Part shown: one piece after another, positions 32,655 through 43,243 of the stretch
Numbering within the stretch: position 1 is the first letter of the stretch
How the letters are laid out: each line of letters begins with the position of its first letter
Assembly: GCA_033725935.1 (NCBI GenBank)
Contig: MU867090.1
Coordinates: 124,001-188,000 of the forward strand
Origin: Cladorrhinum sp. PSN259
Lineage: Eukaryota; Ascomycota; Sordariomycetes; Sordariales; Podosporaceae
Reading direction: 5' to 3'
DNA: 64,000 nucleotides
The notes under the pieces: model-generated
What the model was told of the DNA's origin: nothing
The model's database searches: none
The model's input: only the letters and a program-made list of their open reading frames with translations
Translations under genes and position numbers: made by a program

Positions 32655-33917
32655 ATGGAGATCACCGAAGATTGCGAGATGCACATCTCCATCTCGGTCA
32701 TCGTCGACGATGATCAACTCCAACCGTTCGAGAGCGGCAAGGAGGACGATACTGCCATCGCTGCGGCCAATCCTAACTCCGATGATCGCGAGGTCCGTAC
32801 CACCACCGCTGCCACTCTCAACCTTTTCTCCACAAAACACTGACATGAAGAAATCAGAGTCTGAGCTCCATGCTGCAGGGAGTTCTCAAGCTCGACAGCA
32901 ATCAAGTCCCTCAGCGACCTGCTTTCCCCGGGCCGAACATCACAGCCGCTCAACTCAACACCCAGCGCGGCAACCTAAGGCCCGTGGTAACCAGAGTCAA
33001 GAACCACTTTTCCTACCTTCAGCATCAAAACAAAGCCCGGAATCAGATCAACGCGGACAAGTCAGGCCGATCAGCCCTGGAATCCTACATCAAGCGCCGT
33101 CTCAAAAACCCATCCTTCGACCCGTGGGTCCTCCAGCGCGCCGTAGACCACTACCAGGCCCACACCAACAAGCGAGTGAACCAGTACGGCGAGCTGCCGC
33201 TCGACTTGGCTCTGCTGACCTTTCCCGCACTCGTGGAGCTCTACACCATGGTGCGCGACGAGTCGTCGTGCAAGAAGGACGATCCTGATCATCATGATCT
33301 CAGCTTTTCAGACCAACAACAACCGAGGTTCGTTTTGAAGATGATGCCAGCGGGGACGCGGGAGTGCGAGGGGGGCGGCTCGGACCGGCCGCTGCTTGTC
33401 GCTGCGATTGCGAGAGGGGAGCTAACGACTGCTTGGTACTCAAAGGCATCATCACCATCATCATCAAGCTGGGCTGAAGAAGAGATTCACAAAGTGATGG
33501 ATTCATCACTGGCATCCCATCATCATCATCATTCGACACCCTCACCCTTATTCTCTTGCGGTGACTGGACCTTCATCTGCAAATACCGCAGACCCGGCGA
33601 GAGAGAAGCGACAGTCTTGTACGACTTTATCCCGTCTAATTTAGAAGGTGATCATCATCATCATCATGATACCGACACGTGGGTAAATACCCTCGAGATT
33701 CGCGCGGGCGAAAAAGTGTGGATCAAGAATACGTCAAGCAGTGAGGAGAGAGGTACAGTACATATGAACCCCAAAACCATTACAAATAAGATGAAAATAG
33801 TATGAAACAAGTGCGAATACTGATTTAAAATACAAAACAGGTTGGGCCTACGTCCGGAACGAAAAGGGGGGGAAGGGGTGGGTACCGATTGAGTATTTGG
33901 AGGACCTGGATTGGTAA
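32655..33917 (+). CDS. SH3-domain protein of unknown function
   Basis: Three exons (32655-32792, 32858-33752, 33841-33917) give 369 residues. The C-terminal SH3 domain is split by intron 2. It runs from ATVLYDFIPSNLEGD through LEIRAGEKVWIK to GWAYVRNEKGGKGWVPIEYLEDL, showing the ALYDF-like, GW and PxxYL hallmarks of a peptide-binding SH3 fold. An acidic N-terminus is followed by a helical region (RVKNHFSYLQHQNKARNQINADKS begins it) that I cannot assign. Two short His runs (about 33518-33535 and 33651-33666) come from CAT repeats. The intron 1 donor is GTCCGT, unusual, but it is the choice that keeps frame with the acceptor at 32857. SH3 proteins usually act in cytoskeletal or signalling complexes; the partner here is unknown. 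Confidence 0.75.
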
Positions 33918-34587
33918 AAAGCTATTGCACGCGGCATTATTGGGCATGCGTAAATACATATGGAATATGCCATATCCAGAAATGCCAAAAAAAAAAAAAA
34001 AAACCCCCTCCCCCCAAAGTGATTTTGGCAACATGACGTGATGGGAGATGCTGAGTATTATATGAGCTGATGGAAAGATCAAATCTTCCTGCCAATGAGG
34101 ACATGATATTGTGCATTATCGAGTACCAAACGGCCGGAGAGAGAAAAAAAAATACATTCGCGTAAAGACACATCAGACATGCCCTAAAGATGTACGAAAA
34201 TAGGCATGAATAACATTGCAAATTAAAATGACACGTAAAATAGGCACCTAAAACGTATCCCTTACAAGTACTCATTCGTCATCACGAAGAAGTTGCTCTC
34301 TCAAATATGCAATGATACACAGAGTACATGTAGAAAGCCAAAACATTTGATATTGGACATCCTGAAAAGCGTACATAAAGAATGAATGTGCCCTGTAACC
34401 CATCAGGGCTTTGGGACAACTGACCCTATATCCAGCAGAAAGAAAAAAGGAATGTCGACACTCTGAACACGTTCCGCCTAAAAGTAATCCTTGAGTTCGG
34501 CCCGTTAGGGGTAAAATGTGATAACTGGCCGCTTCTGCTTCTTGTTCTTTTTCGCCTGCCCCGAGATCCCATCGCACAAATCATTAA
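33918..34587. other. Convergent intergenic region
   Basis: 3' flanks of the SH3 gene (+) and the dynamin-like gene (-). It has a poly-A run at about 33988-34003 next to a C-rich tract. An open frame on the minus strand ending at 34505 may extend the dynamin-like gene past an in-frame TAG (see findings). Confidence 0.45.
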
Positions 34588-37014
34588 TCAGGGCCAACCC
34601 GGGTGGAATGGAGACTTCGTCGCCTGCATCAACAGATTGGGGCCCAGAGATTGTCTAAATCTCGGCTTGCTCATCCACCTCGTCGGGTATCGGCTCGCCA
34701 TCGCTGGATACGACGGACTGAACTGAGTGTCGGAAACTCCCAAGAGAAAGGAAGGCCATGTCTGAGTGAGTAGTTGGCTGTCAGAACAACGAAGCACTGA
34801 CAGTAATGTGAGACAGTGAAAACCTTCAATTACCTCCGACGATCCGAAATCCAGAGAACTTCTTGCAAGTCTCGAGGCCGTTCCTCAGCACTTCAAGCTG
34901 CTTGGCCAGCTCCTCGCGCTCCGTGCGGCGCTCTTCCGACTCCCCCGCTATGCGAGCGACTTGCTCGGCCGACATTTCGTACACCGAGAGCGGCTCCATA
35001 ATCTTGTCCAGGGCCGAGAGCAGCTTGTCTTCGATGACCTGGACCGCTATATCGTCGACGAACCGTTTCATGGCAACCTATTAACCGAGTTAGCCATCCT
35101 TCCTTTTGACATGCCGTCAGTTGGTCCACTCACATTGTAATACGCTTTGAGGCAGTCCATTGCCTCAATAGCGGCATAGCGGTTCATGTCAGGCTCATTG
35201 TGGATGGTCAAGGACCTGGCAAGCCTGGCGAGGTTGTAGTACCCATTGAGATGAGTGTTACCATCCTGCAGATAGCTTTGACTGAAGAAATCCGTGATGA
35301 TCTTTTCCACACCTCCCACTGGCATCCTCTCGCTTCGAACCTTTTGAAGCATCTCGGTGAAGGAGTGATCGTACGTGATAGGATGGCCGCTCTGGTGGGG
35401 AGTCAACAGCTCGCCGAGTTTGGCGTCAATGTCTTTGCGCATCTTCTTCATGGCAGGTTCAAAGATCTCCTCCTCGAGAGCTCTGGCGGCCGATGCATCC
35501 GCAATGTGAGCAATCACAAGCCTGACAAAGAGCCAAACAGAATCCCAAACAGCACCGATGTGGTTTTGAGAGATCGACTTCCAGGGCCCGGATTGCGTGT
35601 TGAACAGGTTGGCCACAATCATCGGACTGAAAGTTCCAGGGAGTTCCCGCCCTCGCGTCCTCTCCAACATCTTTTGAATGTGTGCGAGGAAGTTGTCTTT
35701 GGTGATAGTCTGGGGACCGCCGGTACCATTCTTGTCTTCCTTTGATGCCTCCGATCCCGAACCGACTTCCCAGTAATGCCCCGAGCGACTCATTGTGGAA
35801 GCAAAGTCCCGGCTACTGTTCTGAATCACGGCCCTGATCCGTTGGTCATATCCTGCGTCCGTCATCGGGTCGTCAAAGAACTTGTCATTGTAGTTGCCGC
35901 CGACTGCTGCGTGCACCAATCGTTGGAAAGACTGGCTCATCGCAATCATGTACCGGCGCTGTTCCTCGGGACTTTGCCTTGGCGCACCCATCTTGTCCAG
36001 CTGGGCTTGGCAAGTTTTGAACTTGAACTCGATCTCGCTCATCAGGCTAGGGAGCTCACTTGCAACCTGTCCTAGTAGAACCCTGCTAAGACGCTCGCGT
36101 AACTTTCCGATCCCGATATTGCGAGACGGCAGCCCCGTCCAAGCACCTCTGCTGAAGAAGAGTGCCTCATCGGTGTCGCGCTCAACAAGGCTGTACTCGC
36201 CCTTGTCCGAGTCCATGTTTTTGACCACATGCCAGCCGAGCTGAAACTCGATCTCCTGATTCCTGGCGAGCGACAGGTAAAGCGCTTCACGGTTGGATCC
36301 GGGGATCAAGTCGTCGGGCTTGGTGATGACGCCCAATGTTCGGGTGCCGCTGCTGTCCAACTTGCGAGCAAGCTTCAGGACGATTTGGTTGGCGAAGTCG
36401 TTCTTGGCCGAGACAACGGCGAGGATGATGCATCTGGGCTCTTTCATGTAACCCTGAACAACCTCTTGGATGAGCTCAACATCGGCGGCCGACTGATGTT
36501 TGGTCGCCGAGTGGATGAGGCCGGGAAGATCAACAATGGTGAGGTGCGGATGATCGGGACCGGTGATTTCGACACGGAGGATGTCCTTGGAGAAGGCTTT
36601 GCCGTGAGTCGTGATCCCCATGGCAAGCTTCGACTTTTCGATCAAATCAGGTAAATCAGCGGGAGAGTCTAGCTTTTCTTTGAAGCCACGCAGACTGTCT
36701 CGTTCAGTCTCGTTCCGGCCTTGGTGAGGCACAATGGAAACGGTGGCACTAATGTTCGGAGTGCGACGCAAGACGAGCTCGGTTGGGAAGCGTGTACAAA
36801 GGTTGCCATTGACAGGGAAGGAGTAGCCGGAGATGGCTTCAAGAACGGAGCTCTTGCCAGAGGACTGGTCTCCGCAGACGATGATCTGCGGCAGAGAGAC
36901 ATAGCTGCTGATGCCTTGGAGACGGAGACGGTCGATGGCGTCGAGGAGTTCGAGTTGATCCTGCGAGCACAACTTGGCGAGGGAGTTGCTATTGAAGGTG
37001 ACCATCTTGAGCAA
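34588..37014 (-). CDS. Dynamin-family GTPase, Mx/Vps1-like fungal type
   Basis: Exons 37014-35134, 35077-34834 and 34796-34588 give 777 residues; the last exon is uncertain. The GTPase domain has the P-loop GDQSSGKSSVLEAISG, switch I with the conserved Thr in CTRFPTELVLRR, G3 DLPGL and G4 TKPDDL. A middle/stalk region follows. The GTPase effector helix (LLSALDKIMEPLSVYEMSAEQ ... RREELAKQ-like) is in exon 2. There is no PH domain, as in Mx-type dynamins. These proteins assemble on membranes and constrict or remodel them; this subfamily is expanded in filamentous fungi with poorly known roles. An alternative start Met lies four codons in. Downstream, a different frame from 34777 looks more protein-like but needs another donor and has a TAG at 34657-34655. 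Confidence 0.85.
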
Positions 37015-37674
37015 ACTGTTTCGAATGACAGTGTTTAGTGAATCCGGATGCGAGAGAGAGAGCCCAGCATGTTGGGCGTATTTATCTCACATAACCGCTG
37101 TCGTAGGCCTCAGTGGGTTGATTCGGTCAGTGGCGTAATTTCAAACTGAAACGTTCTGATTGCTCCAAACGGATGGCCGTGCGGCTCCATGCTGCTACCA
37201 GGATTGACTGGCCAATTTGGAGGCCTTTTTGGACGGAATGCAAGCTTTGGGTCGTGCCGCATGTCGGCCCAAATAATCGCACCCTATCTGATTGGGCCTG
37301 GCAGTGAAAGGGGGATGGGAACTTGCATTTCCATGGCAGTTGACGGCCTGGTGCAGAATTTGAGCCGTTGATCAATGTCAATCTCGCAGGATGAAAAGTG
37401 CACAAGACTCTGACCAGGCAGCCACTACCAGACACATCACTACCATCGTTGTTGGCGTTTCTTCAGACCCTCCTTGACAGTTTTTAACCAGCTCTTTTCT
37501 CTAACTCGGCCCATTAACGCAAAGCTCCATCACCATGTTTGATATTAATTTAGATATCGGGGTCTCCCGGGACCCTATAAGGCAAGAGAGATTGATGATT
37601 AAAGAAAAAAAAAATGGTTAACGAAATACCAACCTACCTACTAAGAGGAGAATTTTGAATTCCTCCCTGACATC
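37015..37674. other. Intergenic region, no gene seen
   Basis: Promoter of the dynamin-like gene and 3' flank of the sirtuin gene. Small open frames only. Confidence 0.5.
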
Positions 37675-39042
37675 TCATTCTCCCCTCTGCGTCTTCCATT
37701 CCCCAGTCAACGGATTATACTCCAAAAAGTACACAACCTCCCTGCCTAAATCATTCTCCCAGTCAACCGTGTGAACAACCTCCAAATTAGGCTCGTTATA
37801 ATTCCCCATAAACTCCAACTCCAACTTCAACTTTGACCTGGCATCATCATCATCCCCTAGATTATCCATCCTAAACCCAATGACAAACGGATCTGTCCTC
37901 GCCGCCCTCCTGCTTCCTTCCAGTTTAAGACTCTGCAAAAACGTAGCGGGAGTCTTTCCATCCACATCAACCCCACCAACGGTAACCTGATACCGGGTTT
38001 GATCCTTGCTCTTGCTATCCCCTTCAACTTTGACAACCAACCTCCTCTCCAATCTCCACTCGGGAATCTCGAGCCCCAAGTGTTCCATAACTCTTGCCAT
38101 CAAATCGTCCGTCCTGCCCCAAACCCTACCATCGTCTGATTTTCCGTCACCGCACAAAAAATCAATCGGCGTTTCCTGCAGGTTACATATCGCCAACACT
38201 CCCTTCCTGTTTCTCCCAACGGTCTCCGGGCACTCGTTGGCCGGCGGGACCGTCAAGCTCGACCCAAGAGCCAAGCACAAGTCGGCCTTTTTGGAGTGCT
38301 TTCTCGCCTTGTCCAAGACGTCCTCCCACAGGAACTCGCCAAAGTTGATGATGCTGTCCAGCAGGTTCCCGCCGCAGTCGTTGCACTTTCTGCCGGTCCG
38401 ATGGTCCTTTACCGTTTTTGTGTAAGGGGCCACGGCCCTGAAATCTCGAAGGTACTCCTTGTCGCACTTGGCGCAGTATTCGCGGTTGGAGTTGCCGTGA
38501 AGCTCAGAGATCATTTCCTTTTAATTTCTCGCAGCGTCAGTTCCGATCATGGGTCCCGAGGAGATGATTTTTGAAAGTTAAAAAAAGGGAAAAACAAGAA
38601 GAAAAAAGAAGAAACGAAAAAAGAAGAAACAAAAAAATGAGAGAAAAATGAAAACAATACAGGTGCCACAGGTAAAAGTACTTACAGGCCGTATCCCGCT
38701 CTTCCGATGCAGCCCGTCACAGTTCTGACTGACGAGATACTTCAGCAGCCCCTCATCCTGCAGCTTCACAAGCGCCATGTGGGTCTTTGTCGGCATGGCC
38801 TTGACGGCGCTGCCGCCCTTGCTCTTGATTTCATCATCGCGCCCTTGCTTCTTCAGGGTCCAGACGCCTTCGGGCCCGCGGAAATCGGGAATACCGGCAG
38901 AAGTGGAGATGCCGGCTCCGGTAAAGACGATGAAGTGTTTTGCGGCTCGAATTCTGTCAGCAAGGAGTTTCGCTTTCCGATCGATGTCTTCGGGTGACTC
39001 GACCCGTTCGGGAGCCGCGACTTTGGGGGCTGAGGAGGCCAT
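37675..39042 (-). CDS. Sirtuin, class IV (SIRT6/SIRT7-like) NAD-dependent deacylase
   Basis: Exons 39042-38686 and 38517-37675, joined over a 168-nt intron with branch CTGAC, give 399 residues. NAD-binding motifs are FTGAGISTSAGIPDFRGPEGVW and SQNCDGLHRKSGI. The catalytic His is in SELHGNSN. Zinc ligands are CAKC and CNDC. The Rossmann end is LGSSLTVPPANE with CNLQETPID. The G-P-E-G-V-W word and LHRKSG are typical of SIRT6/7-type enzymes, which act on histones in the nucleus. The C-terminal 150 residues extend beyond the catalytic domain and include a DDLM...VMEHLGL segment and a beta-rich tail. I chose the start at 39042; an in-frame Met at 39090 would add a Lys-rich 16-residue leader. Confidence 0.93.
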
Positions 39043-39596
39043 GGGTTTTTTCTTTTTCTTTTGTTTTTCTTTCTTGTTGTGGGAAGTCAAGATAGGTGGC
39101 CAAGAAGGTTGAGAATGATGTCAAAAGAAGAAGAGAAGAAAAAATGAAGAGCTGTCAGCAAAGGAGAAAAGAACGCGAGTCTTGGCCATATGTTGGTCGC
39201 GTTGGTCCTCCCGCCAACACCAACACGCCAAGTAATAAATAGAGGCGCGATAACACGTGATATCCTTTTAGGCAAACCCCTGGCTTGGCATGGCCTTGAG
39301 TTTGTAAGGTATAAACCGTTGCTTACGGATCCGTATAAATGAACTGCTTAGGTACGCTATCGTGAATTATGCCTTCGTGATATCCAAAACATTATCGTTT
39401 GAAAATGCCGAGATTGCACGTCTCCTCGCATCCAAAATTCTGCGGCTCAAACGCCCCTTGCTTAGACATTGTTTACCAACTCGCGGTCATCTCCACTGTA
39501 ATTCTGTGAAGAATCATCCTTTTTCCCTTTTTTTCCCCCTCCATCTTTAATGCATGTTGACTCGTCATTCATCGCGTCTCATGACTGAAACTTGGG
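39043..39596. other. Intergenic region, no gene seen
   Basis: Promoter region of the sirtuin gene (minus) and 3' flank of a small possible gene. A/T-rich tracts near 39045-39075. No RNA gene recognised. Confidence 0.45.
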
Positions 39597-39941
39597 TTAG
39601 CGGCTACCTCGATGCCTCGTTAGAAGGCGGCCATACAGGCCCTCAGGAGGGTCGATGATTCCAAGTGCGGTGCCGGGGTCGAGGGAGGTGCGGGGGACCA
39701 TGAAGGCGTCGAATTGGACGGTGAACAAGATGCGGGAAGCATTGACGCTGATTGTTGAAGAAGACGGGTTGATGTCGAGATGGTCGTTGAAGAGTTGGCC
39801 TGTGGCATCAGGGGGGATACAGGCGGCGCGAAGGCGCTTTCGGGGCTCATGCCCAACGAGAGGGAGGAGGACCGACTTGCGGAAGTGGAGGTCGATGGCC
39901 ATTGTTGCTGAGTCCTCTTGAACTAGCGGAATTTTATTCAA
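39597..39941 (-). CDS. Hypothetical protein, 114 residues
   Basis: One open frame starting MNKIPLVQEDSATMAIDLHF. It shows no signal peptide, membrane segment or domain I recognise. Predicted beta-type stretches (STISVNASRILFTVQFDAFMV) and a balanced composition make it look more coding than the antisense frame. It may begin at the internal Met (MAIDLHF). Support is modest. Confidence 0.4.
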   Translation of the reverse strand: MNKIPLVQEDSATMAIDLHFRKSVLLPLVGHEPRKRLRAACIPPDATGQLFNDHLDINPSSSTISVNASRILFTVQFDAFMVPRTSLDPGTALGIIDPPEGLYGRLLTRHRGSR

Positions 39942-40404
39942 GATTTCTGTCTAGTTGTTCAGAGAAGTAGAAATATCGGAAAGAGAATACGTCGGGATTT
40001 TCTTTAAAAGAACTCCTAAACAGCCAATTTCAGTGGGATTTTGGTCACGGCGATTTTGATCAATATTCTGAATCAGTTGATATGAACGATGTTCAGGAAG
40101 CCGTTCATAAGCGCGGATGGCGCCCTCAGGCGGAGAAAAGGAAGACCAGCGTGGCGGGTGAGCACTGAGCACCTTGAGCTGTTGCAAGAGAAGAAAAAAG
40201 GTCGCCAGGTTCAGTCTCCCGACAATGGAACGCAACATTATCTAAATTACTAACTCGTGTCTGTAGTACGTTCGGCTATGGCTCGCAACAACGCAACTCA
40301 ACGCAACTTGAAGCCTAAGTTGCGTTGTATTGAAACATCTGCACCTGAATTGCGTTGTTGCGAGCCCTGCGTTCGGCCAATTCTATGTCATCGTTGTTAT
40401 TGCC
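39942..40404. other. Intergenic region with a nested hairpin repeat
   Basis: Apart from the inverted repeat at 40280-40366 (separate entry), no gene was seen. Confidence 0.5.
40280..40366. repeat. Nested short inverted repeat (cruciform-like)
   Basis: The outer arms, 40280-40300 and 40346-40366, are 21 bp with one C/T mismatch (core GGCTCGCAACAACGCAA). The inner arms, 40299-40309 and 40317-40327, are perfect 11-bp complements (CAACGCAACTT / AAGTTGCGTTG). CAACGCAACT also occurs twice in tandem in the left arm. It looks like a small foldback element; there is no coding capacity. Confidence 0.85.
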
Positions 40405-41028
40405 CTAGAGCCGTCTGAAATATCCATTTTTCCAGGCGAGATAGGCGAGATAAACACCCACAGCAGCCACGATAGTGCCGACGATGGGAATGACGGTCTG
40501 AAGAACAATCGTCTCCGTCCTATTGAGTCCTTGGGGGTCGTCAGGGGGACGGGATGGCCCTGGTGATGGTGATCCCGTACTACCCGCACTCCCACTGCCA
40601 GTGTTATCGGCACTTCTCGTAGTGGTCGTCGTCGGCGCTGTCGGAGGATCCGTTATAGTAGGTTTCCCCTCCCAGGTCTGCTGACAGTACTCGCTCAAGA
40701 TGGCAGTCGCGAGCTGTAGCCCAGTAAGATTGTCGCACTTGTTATAGCAGTGAGTCGAAATGCTCTCGCGAAGCTCCACCGAGCGGGTGCCGTTGGCGCA
40801 GATGCAACTGACGGGGTTGACCGGGTCGCAGCCGTACTTTGTCTTGAACTCGGCCGAGGGCGTGATGGCACATTCTGTTGCGCAGGGTTTCTTCTCGGCT
40901 GCCGTGGTGAATGCTGGGAAGTTTTGCATCGGTGTTTCTACAAGTTGGGCGACGGTTCCAGGGGCGTTGAGGATGGTGGATATCACGAGAAGAAAGACTT
41001 TGGTCCAGGTGGGAGTCATGGTGGGCAT
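40405..41028 (-). CDS. Secretory-pathway protein with eight-cysteine (CFEM-like) ectodomain and C-terminal transmembrane segment
   Basis: A single frame; a start at 41028 gives a signal peptide (MPTMTPTWTKVFLLVISTIL) and 207 residues. A Met 12 codons upstream (41064) would put a charged leader before it. The ectodomain has eight cysteines in the order C-x3-C, C, C-x-C, C-x3-C, C. This resembles CFEM domains of fungal cell-surface proteins, although the spacings are longer than usual and no canonical Asp is obvious. A Thr/Ser/Pro/Gly stalk follows, then a hydrophobic span VLQTVIPIVGTIVAAVGVYL and a short basic tail WKNGYFRRL. It is therefore probably a type I plasma-membrane protein with a small extracellular head. 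Heme or wall binding as in CFEM proteins is speculative. Confidence 0.65.
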   Translation of the reverse strand: MPTMTPTWTKVFLLVISTILNAPGTVAQLVETPMQNFPAFTTAAEKKPCATECAITPSAEFKTKYGCDPVNPVSCICANGTRSVELRESISTHCYNKCDNLTGLQLATAILSEYCQQTWEGKPTITDPPTAPTTTTTRSADNTGSGSAGSTGSPSPGPSRPPDDPQGLNRTETIVLQTVIPIVGTIVAAVGVYLAYLAWKNGYFRRL

Positions 41029-42757
41029 CCAGGCCCGATGGGATTTTGTTGTGAATTCTTTCAAGGGGACGGAAAGGTCTGCAGGTAGTCGTAGTTTGAT
41101 TGTCCCTTATTGCAAGTGTGTAATTAAAACCCCTAAAAGATGTTTTGATAAGTTTCTCTTCGATGATATCCAAGATGGAATAAAGCAAGATAATGGAAAG
41201 GGCCAAGATGACAGTGTGGTTGAGAATATGAAGACTTATACGCCGTGACTAGTTGTGGAAAGCATCCATGGATTGTATGCTTTGACTTAGCCTTGCGCTA
41301 TGATGCCGTGGCGGTGGCTGAAACTGACACACCTGTAAAAGGAGGCATCCCTTCCACCGTTGTCCAGCTGAGCGCCTGAGCCAATAGATACCAACTATCG
41401 AATTGGGAGGCCGCAGAAGGTCTCTGAAACAAAATCCCGCATCAAGCTCTCGGCTCATTGTGACTAATCCAATGAGTTGCCGTGATATCAGCTTATTGGC
41501 ATTGGCATAGCGATCCGACCACGCCACCACAGTCGCGCTCGCATTCGACTACGCGTTCATTCGATTGCGAGCTTTCCACTACGCGTTCATGATTCGAATG
41601 GGCGCTTATTCGACCGCGCTTATTGGACTGTGGGTTTAGTATTACATCAAGTACATGCTCATTCGATCGCTCGATCAATTGAATTGAACTGAGCTAACAA
41701 AACGGTTCAGATCGATCAACCGGAGCGATTTAGCGGGTGATCGATTCTCCTGAACAATCTTCCTCCGTTGGCCTTTTCAGGATCCACTTTTTCGAGTCCT
41801 GAAAGAATTTTCTGAAAAAAGTCCACGGGAAAGCCAATTCAGGAAGGGTGATCTTTCAACCATCCAGAAAAGGATTATAAATGTATTACTAAGCTGCAAT
41901 TCACCAAGCTGCAATTCACCAAGCCTCCATTCCGACGAGGCTGAAAGAGCCAAACCAAGGCAAACCAATATAGTACACTGGCTCTTAAATACTCTTATTT
42001 ATAGCAGCAGTTGTTAATTACACAGATTCAGCGCTTTCGCCAAGCTTTCGCCAAGCTTTCGCAAAACCCCAATGGACTACTGGAATTTTATCTTGAGGGT
42101 GTTGAGCAAAGGCTGGTGATGGTTCCCAGATAGCCTGGCTCACCTAAAGTGGGTGTTCGTCCATGTTTAACTTTCCGTGTCATCAGGCATAACCGGAAGA
42201 AAAATAGAACCCGAACAATTATAAATCACACTAATCCACTTTATACAATGCATGTCACATGCTTACCACATGACATGGCTCGATTGACAAGGCACCTATC
42301 TGCCACGACTCGGTCGCAGGCGCCACGACGACGCCCATTACCAAGATCTCGAGATACCTTAACCGTCGCCAGGTGTGGTGATAAGGCCAGCTGTCAGGGA
42401 ATTTGCCCTGGGTGCACACAATCAAGAACCACACTAGGCAAACCTTCCACTTTAAATACGCTCTTCCCATCCATCTTCTTCCCACCCATCTTCTTCCTTC
42501 AACAACAAACACACTTGAACCTCCGGGCAAGCAAATCTCGAAAGACTCGTACTAGTAAGTCCTGCTTTTTCGAAACAGAGTGGTCCGTTTATCTTCTGTA
42601 TTCGTGAGAGGGCTTGTCCCCGTGCCAGCTAACAGATCCCTCCCTTGCAAGTCTGAACTAACCAACACTCTCCCGTCACTGTAAGGCACTGTGACCAGCC
42701 CGATTCCGACATCTTCATCAAACTGATCATATCCTGCAGATTCCTCGCCCAAAGCAT
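41029..42757. repeat. Gene-poor region with short tandem words and an inverted copy of the dispersed repeat
   Basis: No gene was supported. Tandem words include AAGCTGCAATTCACC twice (about 41892-41922), AAGCTTTCGCC (about 42041-42062) and ACTACGCGTTCAT twice (41547-41559 and 41578-41590). About 42165-42440 is the dispersed element, inverted relative to the copy at 10473-10686 and sharing CAGCTGGCCTTATCACCACA-type, GAGATCTTGG and GTCGTGGCGCCTGCG words, with mainly transition differences. Confidence 0.65.
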
Positions 42758-43243
42758 AACAATGGCCATGGTGGCAAACGCCACGTAAAGGCTCTGAAAT
42801 ACTATATCGTATACTGGATGGACGGGAAGGTAGCCTTTAAGCAGTCTAAGTGCCCTGATCAAGACGTTAAGAAATCCCTGCAACGCTTTAAAATATTTAC
42901 CCAATATATTGTTCAGATTGAAGACTCGGAATGCTTCAAACTGATGGATAAAATGAATCTGGCTTATCTTATGGGTAGATTGAAGACTCGGAAGACTTCA
43001 AACTGATAGATAAAATGAATCTACCTATAAGATAAGCCAGATTCATTTTATCCATCAGTTGAATTATTCCGAGCCTTCAATCTGAACAATAAATTAGGTA
43101 AATATTTTTAAGCGTTGGCGGGATTTCTTGCCGACGTCTTGAGCAGGGCACTGAGACCGCTCAAAGGTTACATTCCCGTCTATCCAGTATACGATCTAGT
43201 ATTTCGGAGCCTTTGCGTGGCGTTTGCCACCATGGCCATTGTT
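42758..43243. repeat. Large inverted repeat, about 220-bp arms, 42-bp loop
   Basis: The left arm (42758-42978) and right arm (43021-43243) are reverse complements with scattered, mostly transition, differences. Shared landmarks are AACAATGGCCATGGTGGCAA, ATCGTATACTGGAT, TATTGTTCAGATTGAAG and CTGGCTTATCTTATGGGTAG with its complement across the centre. The loop (42979-43020) carries a partial direct copy of the inner part of the left arm (ATTGAAGACTCGGAA...). Because the arms are complementary, similar hydrophobic peptides (KGYxPVxPVYDxVF, VAFATMAIV) can be read outward from each. These are fragments without clear gene structure. The origin could be a foldback element or an inverted duplication of a gene fragment. 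Confidence 0.85.

Noticed and set aside
32522..32713. 63-codon frame as a sixth array member
   Set aside because: It lacks the family cysteines and overlaps the start of the SH3 gene out of frame.
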